Source: an uncultured Bacteroidales bacterium
GTDB lineage: Bacteria; Bacteroidota; Bacteroidia; Bacteroidales; F082
Reading direction: 5' to 3'
NCBI GenBank assembly: GCA_900317155.1
Contig: ONFO01000018.1
Span: 1 to 63,322 of the forward strand
Length of the DNA: 63,322 bases
Shown here piece after piece: positions 42,156 through 49,671 of this stretch (position 1 is its first letter; each line of letters opens with the position of its first letter). The notes under the pieces were generated by a model. That model did no database searches. It saw nothing but the letters and a program-made list of their open reading frames with translations, and was not told where the DNA came from. Made by a program: the position numbers and the translations under genes.

Positions 42156-42287
42156 TTTGATTTCCTTTCTTGTTGATGTTGCAAAGAAACGACATCATTT
42201 TCGACTAAAAGGCATCCTTTCGGAATCAAAAACTATCTAAAAGTAGAAATTTTCACGATTTTTTATACATAATTCAATAATATTATA

Positions 42288-42295
42288 TACTTTTG
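42288..42295 (+). promoter_or_regulatory. AraC-gene promoter -7 box
   Basis: TACTTTTG followed by C, 16 bp before the start codon, so the leader is very short. The divergent operon promoter is about 100 bp away. Confidence 0.65.
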
Positions 42296-42311
42296 CCGAA
42301 AATTTCAACAA

Positions 42312-43220
42312 ATGGAGACAACGACACTCAATAGTTTCAGCATCGCCAAGGTCAAAGAGTTGTTTTTGACAGATGACATTATTAATATAGGAGAGGATTT
42401 CATCATGGCGCAGCGCACCAACGAGGCCAATTACAACCTGTTGCGTTATCCGTGCCGTATCGATGGCTATCTGGTCGCTTTCTGCAAGAAAGGCAGTTTC
42501 AAGGGCAGCGTCAACCTGAAAGAATACGAAATCCACGAGGGCATGATGGTGCTCAACCTGCCGCAAAACATCATCCGCATCGAGCCCAGCAGCGCCGAAG
42601 AGGCCCCCGAGTTGACCATCATCGCGGTCACTTCACAGTTTCTCTCCCATTTCCGCTCCGACCTCACGAAGATGCTGAACGAGGCCATGCAAATACTGGA
42701 CAACCCTTGCATCACCTTGAAACCCGACGAACTCTCCATCGTGCAGCAACACATCCAACTCATCAACACGGCCATCCACTCCGATTACGCCTACGCACGC
42801 GAGAGCATCAGCCATCTCATCTCCTCGGTGTTTTTCATCTTCGGGAGTTTCATCAACGAGCGTATGGCAAAACAAAGCGAGGTGGAGCAACCTGTCTCCA
42901 CCCGTCACAAAATTGTATTTGAGAGATTCATCGACCTGGTCAGCAAGTACCACAACACGGAACGCAATGTGGGTTTTTATGCCGACAAGCTCTGCATCAC
43001 GCCAAAATACCTTTCCAAAATCGTGAAAGACACCAGCGGTCAGTCGGCGCCCCAATGGATCGACCAATATGTCATCCTCGAAGCCAAGCAGTTGCTGAAA
43101 CACAGCGACCGCTGCATCAAGGAGATCTCAGACGAATTGAATTTTCCCAATCCCTCATTTTTCTTCAAATACTTCAAGAAACACACGGGATTGACACCGA
43201 ATCAGTATAGGAATAGTTAA
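42312..43220 (+). CDS. AraC-family transcriptional regulator
   Basis: 302 aa. The N-terminal half (~1-170) is a cupin-like sensing domain (VAFCKKGSFKGSVNLKEYEIHEGMMVLNLP). The C-terminal AraC DNA-binding domain (~205-300) has the two helix-turn-helix motifs, NVGFYADKLCITPKYLSKIVKD and IKEISDELNFPNPSFFFKYFKKHTGLTPNQYR (in order). It is divergent from the efflux operon, so it probably activates it in response to an unknown inducer; this arrangement is common in Bacteroidetes. Confidence 0.93.
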   Translation: METTTLNSFSIAKVKELFLTDDIINIGEDFIMAQRTNEANYNLLRYPCRIDGYLVAFCKKGSFKGSVNLKEYEIHEGMMVLNLPQNIIRIEPSSAEEAPELTIIAVTSQFLSHFRSDLTKMLNEAMQILDNPCITLKPDELSIVQQHIQLINTAIHSDYAYARESISHLISSVFFIFGSFINERMAKQSEVEQPVSTRHKIVFERFIDLVSKYHNTERNVGFYADKLCITPKYLSKIVKDTSGQSAPQWIDQYVILEAKQLLKHSDRCIKEISDELNFPNPSFFFKYFKKHTGLTPNQYRNS

Positions 43221-43346
43221 AACATTGGCATATTAAAAAATTTAGGTGTTTCTTTTATTATTACATTTTGAGACATCAAAATGACCTATTTCCGATGCCC
43301 AAAAACCTACTTAATCCATAGAAAAACCTAAATATTTCAAAAAAGG

Positions 43347-43376
43347 TTGGGCACATGGTTTTATTTCTTATCTTTG
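43347..43376 (+). promoter_or_regulatory. serC operon promoter
   Basis: TTG (43347-43349), a 19-bp spacer and TATCTTTG (43369-43376) give a good Bacteroidetes promoter. The leader is ~60 nt. Confidence 0.75.
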
Positions 43377-43442
43377 CAGCAAAATATACGAGTTAAACTT
43401 AATCAACAAATTATAAATCAAACATTTAAAGCAATAATTGTA

Positions 43443-44546
43443 ATGAAACAGGCTTTTAATTTCAACGCAGGTCCCTGCGTACTGCCCAAGCAGGCTATCG
43501 AAAGCACCGTCAAGGCGCTCTATGATTTCGACAACACCGGCATCGGTATCGCCGAGATATCTCACCGCACCCCGGGTTGGGAGCGCATCATGGCTGAGAC
43601 CCGTCAACTGTGGCGCGACCTCCTCAACATCCCTGAGGAGTACGAAGTTCTCTTCCTCGGTGGTGGTGCCAGCACACAGTTCTTCACTGTGCCCGCCAAC
43701 CTCATGAAGACCAAGGCCGCCTACCTCCAGACCGGTGTCTGGGCCAAGAAGGCCGCCAAGGAAGCCAAGCTGTTCGGTAAGGTCGACATCGTCGCCTCTT
43801 CCGAAGAGAAGACCTACACCTACATCCCGAAGGGATACACCATCCCGCTGGATGCCGACTACTTCCACATCACGACCAACAACACCATCTACGGTACTGA
43901 GATCAAGTACGACATGGACTGCCCCATCATGCTCGTCGCTGACATGAGCTCCGATATCATGAGCCGTCCCGTCGACGTGAAGAAATACGGCCTCATCTAC
44001 GGTGGCGCCCAGAAGAACGTCGGCCCCGCTGGCGTGACCTTCGTCATCGTCAAGAAGAGCATCCTCGGCAACATCGGCGACCGCGCCTATATGAACCCGC
44101 TGCCGACGATGGTCGACTACCGCACCCACGCTGCTGAAGAAGCCAAGAACATCAGCATGTTCAACACCCCGCCCGTACTGCCTATCTTCATGATGCACGA
44201 GACCCTCGTGTGGCTGAAAGACACCATCGGTGGCGTCGAGGCTATGAACAAGATCAACACCAAGAAGTCACAAATGCTCTACGAAGAGATCGACCGCAAC
44301 AGCATGTTCGTCGGCACCGCCGAGAAGGAAGACCGTTCCATCATGAACCACTGCTGGGTCATGGCCCCCGGTTACGAGGACAAGCAAGACGCCTTCATGG
44401 CCTTCGCCAAGGAACGCGGTATGGTCGGCATCAAGGGTCACCGCAGCGTCGGTGGTTTCCGCGCCAGCCTCTACAACGCCTGCCCGATTGAGGCCGTCGA
44501 AGCCCTCGTCCAGTGCATGCAAGATTTCGAAAAAGCGAACAAGTAA
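43443..44546 (+). CDS. serC: Phosphoserine aminotransferase
   Basis: 367 aa from the ATG at 43443 (the frame is open upstream across the promoter). It converts 3-phosphohydroxypyruvate and glutamate to phosphoserine and 2-oxoglutarate. The family start [19 protein letters not shown], the PLP lysine K191 in [12 protein letters not shown], and [16 protein letters not shown] are all present. Strong C-ending codon bias suggests high expression. First gene of the serine cluster: serC, helix-bundle gene, serA, helix-bundle gene, DUF1015 gene. Confidence 0.96.
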   Translation: MKQAFNFNAGPCVLPKQAIESTVKALYDFDNTGIGIAEISHRTPGWERIMAETRQLWRDLLNIPEEYEVLFLGGGASTQFFTVPANLMKTKAAYLQTGVWAKKAAKEAKLFGKVDIVASSEEKTYTYIPKGYTIPLDADYFHITTNNTIYGTEIKYDMDCPIMLVADMSSDIMSRPVDVKKYGLIYGGAQKNVGPAGVTFVIVKKSILGNIGDRAYMNPLPTMVDYRTHAAEEAKNISMFNTPPVLPIFMMHETLVWLKDTIGGVEAMNKINTKKSQMLYEEIDRNSMFVGTAEKEDRSIMNHCWVMAPGYEDKQDAFMAFAKERGMVGIKGHRSVGGFRASLYNACPIEAVEALVQCMQDFEKANK

Positions 44547-44601
44547 TGTTGAAGTGTTGTTTGTTGAATTGTTGAATTGTTGTTGAGAAAACTGAAAGAA
44601 A

Positions 44602-45015
44602 ATGGGTTACTTGTTTGCTTTCGAAAGATTAGAGGTTTGGCAGTTGGCTAGGAAGTTCTTTAAGCAAGCCTATGCACTAATTGACACTTTCCCTTCAAGT
44701 GAGAGGTACAATTTAGTCGATCAAATCAAGCGTGCCGCAACTTCCATAGCCTTGAATCTTGCCGAAATGACTTCAAGGTCTTCATATAAGGAGCAAGCCC
44801 ATTATTCTGAAATCGCTTACGGCTCTACCATTGAAGTTTATTGTGCATTTCTATTGTCATACGACATGGGGTATATCAATGAACAGCAATTGGAAGAACT
44901 CAAAGAAAAAATCAGCGAACTCTCCAACAAGATCAACGCATTGAAAAACAGCCAATATCAACGCGCAGAACAATCCAACAAACAACATTCCACACTCAAC
45001 AAAATCAACAATTAA
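44602..45015 (+). CDS. Four-helix-bundle protein (23S rRNA IVP-like)
   Basis: 137 aa. FERLEVWQLARKFFKQAYALIDTFPSSERYNLVDQIKRAATSIALNLAE (in order, residues 6-55) matches the four-helix-bundle proteins first seen in intervening sequences of 23S rRNA genes. A single short domain, no enzyme motif; basic surface and the rRNA link suggest RNA binding, which is unproven. It lies between serC and serA and is flanked by AT-rich word repeats (44553-44585 and 45003-45042) in roughly inverted orientation. Codon use is less biased than in serC and serA, which suggests a later insertion. Confidence 0.88.
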   Translation: MGYLFAFERLEVWQLARKFFKQAYALIDTFPSSERYNLVDQIKRAATSIALNLAEMTSRSSYKEQAHYSEIAYGSTIEVYCAFLLSYDMGYINEQQLEELKEKISELSNKINALKNSQYQRAEQSNKQHSTLNKINN

Positions 45016-45042
45016 ACACTTAAACAATCAACAATTAAACAA
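45003..45042 (+). repeat. CAACAATTAAAC leader repeat before serA
   Basis: Repeats of CAATTAAACA-type words overlap the end of the helix-bundle gene and run to the serA start codon; the complementary TTGTTGAATT words occur at 44553-44585. Confidence 0.6.
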
Positions 45043-45960
45043 ATGAAAATACTGGTTGCAACTGAAAAGCCTTTTGCCAAGATTGCCGTTGACGGCATCC
45101 GCGAAGTCGTTGAGAAGAACGGCTATGAACTGGCTCTTTTGGAAAAATATACCGATGTCAATGACCTCTACAAGGCCGTTGCCGACGCCGATGCCCTTAT
45201 CGTCCGTTCCGACAAGGTGACGAAGGAAGTCATCGACCACGCCAACAACCTGAAGATCGTCGTCCGTGCCGGCGCCGGTTACGACAACCTCGACCTCGAG
45301 GCTTGCACCGCCAAAGGCATCGTGGCCATGAACACCCCAGGTCAGAACAGCAACGCCGTTGCCGAACTCGTCATGGGTATGCTGGTCTACGCCGTCCGTA
45401 ACTTCTACAACGGCAAGAGCGGTAGCGAACTGATGGGCAAGAAGCTCGGTCTGCTGGCCTTCGGTAACGTGGGTCGCAACGTGGCCCGCATCGCCAAGGG
45501 CTTCGGCATGGATGTCTACGCTTTCGACGAATTCGTCCCCGCCGAAAAGATTGAAGAGGCTGGCGTTCACGCCGTCGCCAACCGCGACGCTCTCTTTGAG
45601 ACCTGCGACGTGGTCAGCTTGCACATCCCGGCCACTGCCGAGACCAAGCAGAGCATCAACTACGCTGTGGTGAACAAGATGCACAAAGGCGGCATCCTCG
45701 TCAACACCGCCCGTAAGGAAGTCATCAATGAGCCCGAACTGCTCAAGCTGATGGCCGAGCGCACCGACCTCAAGTACATCACCGACATCATGCCCGATGC
45801 CGACGCCGAGTTCAAAGCCTTCGAAGGCCGCTACTTCGCCACACCCAAGAAGATGGGTGCACAGACCGAAGAAGCCAACATCAACGCTGGTTTGGCCGCT
45901 GCCAACCAGATCGCCGATTTCTTCAAGACCGGCAACAAGCGCTTCCAAGTGAACAAATAA
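45043..45960 (+). CDS. serA: D-3-phosphoglycerate dehydrogenase (short, Lys-type)
   Basis: 305 aa, the short form without ACT or ASB regulatory domains. It oxidises 3-phosphoglycerate with NAD+ as the first step of serine synthesis. Present are VVRAGAGYDN (catalytic Arg), the NAD-binding LGLLAFGNVGRNVARIAKG, and SLHIPATAETK. At the position of the usual catalytic His (TPH) the protein has TPKKMGAQT, i.e. K269; Lys-type PGDHs are known from Entamoeba and Bacteroides. It lies after a helix-bundle gene and before a terminator-like hairpin. Confidence 0.95.
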   Translation: MKILVATEKPFAKIAVDGIREVVEKNGYELALLEKYTDVNDLYKAVADADALIVRSDKVTKEVIDHANNLKIVVRAGAGYDNLDLEACTAKGIVAMNTPGQNSNAVAELVMGMLVYAVRNFYNGKSGSELMGKKLGLLAFGNVGRNVARIAKGFGMDVYAFDEFVPAEKIEEAGVHAVANRDALFETCDVVSLHIPATAETKQSINYAVVNKMHKGGILVNTARKEVINEPELLKLMAERTDLKYITDIMPDADAEFKAFEGRYFATPKKMGAQTEEANINAGLAAANQIADFFKTGNKRFQVNK

Positions 45961-45973
45961 TTAACCAACAGCG

Positions 45974-46010
45974 AAAGACACCGCAAGCTTGTCTTGTGGT
46001 GTCTTTTCCT
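45974..46010 (+). terminator. Terminator after serA
   Basis: AAAGACACCGCAAG pairs with CTTGTGGTGTCTTT (one wobble), then TTCCTT. A moderate terminator or attenuator between serA and the second helix-bundle gene. Confidence 0.6.
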
Positions 46011-46023
46011 TAATTGTCTGATA

Positions 46024-46431
46024 ATGATTCCGGAAAACACCAAACCCACCAATTTTTTCAAATTTGAAGGACTTCGTATTTATCACAAGTCCGTCGATTT
46101 CACCAATGCCATCCTCACCCTCTGTAACACCTGTCAAACAGCCGTCCAAAAAGTACTCATCAACCAATTCGTTAACGAAGCCGGACAAATCTCTTCCAAT
46201 ATCATCGATGGTTCCTCTCTTTCAAAAGTGGAATTCACCGATTGCTTACAAAGAGCCAAATCGAACATAGGCAGATGTGTCATGCTCTGTACTTTGGCCT
46301 CTAAGCAGCATCTCATTGACGAAACACAAGAGACCGACATCCGCAATGAGTTGATGGAACTTACCAAGATGATTGGCGCGCTGATTATCTCTTTTCAGAA
46401 ACATGATTCAGTCAATAACCCAGAAGTCTGA
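46024..46431 (+). CDS. Second four-helix-bundle protein
   Basis: 135 aa from the ATG at 46024. FEGLRIYHKSVDFTNAILTLCNTCQTAVQKVLINQFVNEAGQISSNIIDG (residues ~11-60) has the same order of helices as the gene at 44602, but it is highly diverged, so the two are not a recent duplication. Role unknown, possibly RNA binding. It stands between serA and the DUF1015 gene, 44 bp before the latter. Codon use is unlike that of serA and DUF1015. Confidence 0.75.
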   Translation: MIPENTKPTNFFKFEGLRIYHKSVDFTNAILTLCNTCQTAVQKVLINQFVNEAGQISSNIIDGSSLSKVEFTDCLQRAKSNIGRCVMLCTLASKQHLIDETQETDIRNELMELTKMIGALIISFQKHDSVNNPEV

Positions 46432-46475
46432 CTGTCAATAAACGAACAAAGAACTATCAATTAAAACCTAATACA

Positions 46476-47798
46476 ATGTCAGTTATCAAACCGTTCAAAG
46501 GATGGCGTCCCGGTGTGGACATCGTCCAGAAACTCGCCTCCCGTCCTTACGACGTGCTGAACACCGAAGAGGCACGCAAGGAATGCGAGGGCAACCCCTA
46601 TAGCCTGCTCCACGTGACCAAGGCCGAAATCGACCTGCCCGAAGGCCACAAGGACAGCGACCTCGAGACCTATCTGAAAGTCGTTGAGAACTTCAACAGT
46701 TTCAAGGACTTCGGATGGATCAAGCAAGACCAAGAGGAAAAACTCTACATTTATGCCCAGAGCATGAACCCCACCGACGCCAACGCCCACTGGCAGTATG
46801 GCATCGTGGCTTGTGCCTACAGCGAGGACTATGTGAACAAGGTCATCAAGAAACACGAGCTGACCCGTAAAGACAAGGAAGAGGACCGCATGAAGCACGT
46901 CCGCCTCACCAACGCCAACGTCGAGCCCGTGTTCTTCGCCTACCCTGCCGTCGCCGAAATCGACGCCATCGTGAGCAAGATCACCGCCGAGAAGCCCATC
47001 TATGACTTCATCGCCAAGGAAGACGGCTTCGGCCATCGCTTCTGGATCATTGACGACAAGGCCACCATCGCCCGCTTGGTTGAACTCTTCGACAAGAAGG
47101 TTCCGGCCATGTACATCGCCGACGGTCACCACCGTAGCGCCGCAGCAGCCCTCGTCGGCCAGGAGAAGAAGGAAAAGAATCCTGCCCACACCGGCAAGGA
47201 AGAGTACAACTACTTCATGACCGTCATCTTCCCCGACAACCAGCTGAACGTCATCGACTACAACCGCGTCGTAAAAGACCTCAACGGTCTCAGCACCAAG
47301 GACTTCTTCAAGGCCCTGCAAGAGAGCTTCGACATCGAGTGCAAGTGCGACTGCACCAAGGACGGCGGCAAGTGCAACTGCGAATTCCCCTGCCACTGCG
47401 AGTGCAGCACCGAGTACAAGCCCAACAAGCTCCACAACTTCTCGATGTACATTGAGGGCGTGTGGTACAGCCTGACTGCCAAACCCGGCACCTACAACGA
47501 CAGTGATCCTATCGGCGTGTTGGACGTCACCATCCTCAGCAACCTTGTCTTGGACAAGATTCTGGGCATCAAGGACCTCCGCACCGACAAGCGCATCGAC
47601 TTCGTTGGTGGTATCCGTGGCCTCGGCGAGCTGAAGCGTCGTGTGGACAGCGGTGAGATGAAGGTCGCCTTCGCGCTCTATCCAGTGAGCATGAAGCAGA
47701 TCATCGACATCGCCGACACCGGCAACATCATGCCTCCCAAGACCACTTGGTTCGAGCCTAAATTGCGCTCTGGCCTTGTTATCCATACATTGGATTAA
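46476..47798 (+). CDS. DUF1015-family protein with cysteine-rich insert
   Basis: 440 aa. The start VIKPFKGWRPGVDIVQKLASRPYDVLNTEEARKE and the conserved YIADGHHRSAAA (near 211-222), EEYNYFMTVIFPDNQL and LRTDKRIDFVGG mark the DUF1015 (COG4198) family, which is linked to serine genes in Bacteroidetes but has no proven function. Around residues 289-311 there is an insert with eight cysteines in CxC patterns (CKCDC, KCNC, CHCEC), resembling a metallothionein-like metal site. Codon use is highly biased, so expression is probably strong. It ends the serine cluster. Confidence 0.9.
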   Translation: MSVIKPFKGWRPGVDIVQKLASRPYDVLNTEEARKECEGNPYSLLHVTKAEIDLPEGHKDSDLETYLKVVENFNSFKDFGWIKQDQEEKLYIYAQSMNPTDANAHWQYGIVACAYSEDYVNKVIKKHELTRKDKEEDRMKHVRLTNANVEPVFFAYPAVAEIDAIVSKITAEKPIYDFIAKEDGFGHRFWIIDDKATIARLVELFDKKVPAMYIADGHHRSAAAALVGQEKKEKNPAHTGKEEYNYFMTVIFPDNQLNVIDYNRVVKDLNGLSTKDFFKALQESFDIECKCDCTKDGGKCNCEFPCHCECSTEYKPNKLHNFSMYIEGVWYSLTAKPGTYNDSDPIGVLDVTILSNLVLDKILGIKDLRTDKRIDFVGGIRGLGELKRRVDSGEMKVAFALYPVSMKQIIDIADTGNIMPPKTTWFEPKLRSGLVIHTLD

Positions 47799-47850
47799 TG
47801 TGGAGTAATTAGTGAGGAGTTAGGAGTATTCCAAGCTCCTAAAACAAACA

Positions 47851-47885
47851 GGACGCAAGACTTGAATGCCTTGCGTCCGTTTTTC
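47851..47885 (+). terminator. Terminator hairpin 1 after DUF1015 gene
   Basis: GGACGCAAG and CTTGCGTCC are perfect 9-bp arms followed by GTTTTT. Confidence 0.85.
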
Positions 47886-47957
47886 GGTGCAAAAACACAA
47901 CTTTTTGTCCGTTTTTCCAAGGTTAAAACAAGTATTTTTGTCCGTTTTTTCCATTTT

Positions 47958-48010
47958 AAGACAAAACGAGGTGCAAGATTTGAAGCCTTGCGCCCCGTTT
48001 TGTCTTTATG
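47958..48010. terminator. Terminator hairpin 2, related in sequence
   Basis: AAGACAAAACGAGGTGCAAG pairs with CTTGCGCCCCGTTTTGTCTT. It shares GCAAGA-TTGAA-GCCTTGCG with hairpin 1. Between them TTTTTGTCCGTTTTT occurs twice. Lies at the convergence with the nitroreductase-like gene. Confidence 0.8.
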
Positions 48011-48021
48011 TGTTCAGACCA

Positions 48022-48654
48022 TCAGAAAAAACTCACAACCTCCTCCAACGGCCTATGCTCAGGCTGGCGAGGCTCACCGGACCTGTAGCCCAATGAGATG
48101 ACCGCCATAATCGCTTCGTTCTCAGGAATGTTGAACAGCGTGCGAAGCGCATCGGAATCACGCATGCCCATGATGAGCGTGTCGAAGCCTTTGGCGCGGG
48201 CCTTCAGTATGAAGTAGGCATTGCTGAGACCGTTGTCGTAGGCGCCCCAGCCGTCGCCCACCTCGTTGGTCTGTTCGCCACGGAAGAATCCCGACTTGCC
48301 TTTCTCGTAAGTGGAGACAATCAGCACGGGGGCACCAGCGATGTTCTGCTTGTTGCGCTCACCCACCAGATTGGCCACGGCCTCAATTTTCTCCGGAGTC
48401 ATGGCCACATAGTATTTTGAAGGTTGTTGGTTGGCCCAAGAAGGTGCTTCCTGGGTGGCGATAAGCAGCTCGCGTACCTCAGCTTCGCTGATTGTTTTCG
48501 AGGCATCATAACTGCGCACACTTCTTCGGGTTGCCAATACCTCATCGAAGGAAACCACATCGGATGTGGCTGGTTCATTGTTGTTTTCTTTGTTGTTCGA
48601 GCAGCCAGTGAGCATCATGCATGCCACAACTGCCGCAAATAGTAGATTTTTCAT
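48022..48654 (-). CDS. Nitroreductase-like lipoprotein
   Basis: 210 aa. It opens with a lipoprotein signal (LFAAVVACMMLTGCSNN, Cys18). The rest is a nitroreductase fold: VLATRRSVRSYD (FMN phosphate-binding region), APSWANQQPSKYYV, YDNGLSNAYFILKARAKGFDT and VISLGYRSGEP. Most nitroreductases are cytoplasmic FMN enzymes; a lipid anchor implies a periplasmic location, where the flavin supply would be unusual. The promoter box TACCTTTG complement is at 48680-48687; xerD is divergent. Confidence 0.9.
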   Translation of the reverse strand: MKNLLFAAVVACMMLTGCSNNKENNNEPATSDVVSFDEVLATRRSVRSYDASKTISEAEVRELLIATQEAPSWANQQPSKYYVAMTPEKIEAVANLVGERNKQNIAGAPVLIVSTYEKGKSGFFRGEQTNEVGDGWGAYDNGLSNAYFILKARAKGFDTLIMGMRDSDALRTLFNIPENEAIMAVISLGYRSGEPRQPEHRPLEEVVSFF

Positions 48655-48679
48655 GTTTTGATACGATTAGTTTTCGGGG

Positions 48680-48727
48680 CAAAGGTAGGAAAAAACAATA
48701 CCAAAGCAAGAAAAAAACGTACCTTTG
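48680..48727. promoter_or_regulatory. Divergent promoters for nitroreductase-like gene and xerD
   Basis: Minus-strand TACCTTTG (48680-48687) serves the nitroreductase-like gene; plus-strand TACCTTTG (48720-48727) serves xerD, whose ATG is 19 bp further on. Confidence 0.65.
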
Positions 48728-48746
48728 CAAAAACAAACCCACTATC

Positions 48747-49667
48747 ATGCCTTCTGAAAGCCTTAACAAAAACCTCATCAAACACTTCGCCGACTACCTA
48801 CGGCTGGAACTTTCGCTATCCGACAACAGCGTGGAAGCCTATTGCCATGATGTCAACCTGTTTCTACAGTACCTTGAAGCTGAGAAGGCATCAACCGACA
48901 TCCACACCATCACACAAGATACCATCGAAAGCTTCTTCGCCTATCTTTTCGACCTCAACATTGGCGCTACCTCACAATCCCGCATCTTATCGGGACTCAA
49001 GTCTTTTTGGCGCTATCTGATCCAAGAGGGAATTACCGAAAAAGACCCTACCCTGCTCATTTCCTCTCCCGCCATGGGACGGCATCTCCCCGAGGTGTTA
49101 AGTTTCGAGGAAATCCAGAAAATGATTGACAGCATTGACTTAAGCCAGCCAACTGGTCATCGCAACAAAGCTATGATAGAGGTGATGTACGGCTGCGGCC
49201 TGCGAGTGTCGGAACTAATCAACTTACATATAAGCGATGTTTACAAAGAGGATGGTTTCCTGCGTATCTTAGGCAAGGGCAGCAAGGAAAGACTCGTGCC
49301 CATAGGCGAAAGCAGCTTGAAAATCCTCTACCAATACATCGAAGGAGCAAGGCTACATATCACACCGAAGCCTAAATACACAGATACAGTTTTCTTGAAC
49401 AGCCGAGGGACAGGACTCACTCGACAAATGGTTTTCCTGATCGTGAAGGAGCTTGCTGAAAAGAACGACATTAATAAAGTTATCAGTCCACACACTTTTA
49501 GGCATAGCTTCGCAACGCATCTACTCGAAGGCGGTGCTAACTTGCTTGCCGTACAACAGATGCTTGGCCATGCCAGTGTGAGCACTACGGAAATCTATAC
49601 GCATATTTCCGACGAGTTGCTTCGCGACACTTTGACTACGTATCATCCGAGATTCAAGAACAAATAG
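48747..49667 (+). CDS. xerD: Tyrosine recombinase XerD
   Basis: 306 aa from the ATG at 48747; the promoter box at 48720 excludes the upstream open frame. The SAM-like N-terminal domain (FADYLRLELSLSDNSVEAYCHDVNLFLQYL) precedes the catalytic domain with R in YGCGLRVSELINL, K in GKGSKER, HTFRHSFATHLLEGGA (H-x-x-R), LGHASVSTTEIYTH (H and nucleophile Tyr). It resolves chromosome dimers at dif. Length and context (housekeeping, no phage genes) favour XerD over a phage integrase. Confidence 0.93.
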   Translation: MPSESLNKNLIKHFADYLRLELSLSDNSVEAYCHDVNLFLQYLEAEKASTDIHTITQDTIESFFAYLFDLNIGATSQSRILSGLKSFWRYLIQEGITEKDPTLLISSPAMGRHLPEVLSFEEIQKMIDSIDLSQPTGHRNKAMIEVMYGCGLRVSELINLHISDVYKEDGFLRILGKGSKERLVPIGESSLKILYQYIEGARLHITPKPKYTDTVFLNSRGTGLTRQMVFLIVKELAEKNDINKVISPHTFRHSFATHLLEGGANLLAVQQMLGHASVSTTEIYTHISDELLRDTLTTYHPRFKNK

Positions 49668-49671
49668 ATGC

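Noticed and set aside
43368-44198. 276-residue open frame opposite serC
   Set aside because: Antisense shadow; the serC match is unambiguous.
45028-45948. 306-residue open frame opposite serA
   Set aside because: Antisense shadow of a codon-biased gene; serA motifs are clear.
44602-46431. Helix-bundle genes as true 23S rRNA intervening sequences
   Set aside because: They lie in a metabolic operon, not inside rRNA; only family resemblance is claimed.
46479-47786. 435-residue open frame opposite the DUF1015 gene
   Set aside because: Same effect of strong codon bias in the real gene; no motifs or start signals.
48747-49667. Phage or mobile-element integrase
   Set aside because: Length, motifs and housekeeping context fit XerD; no attachment-site duplications or phage genes nearby.
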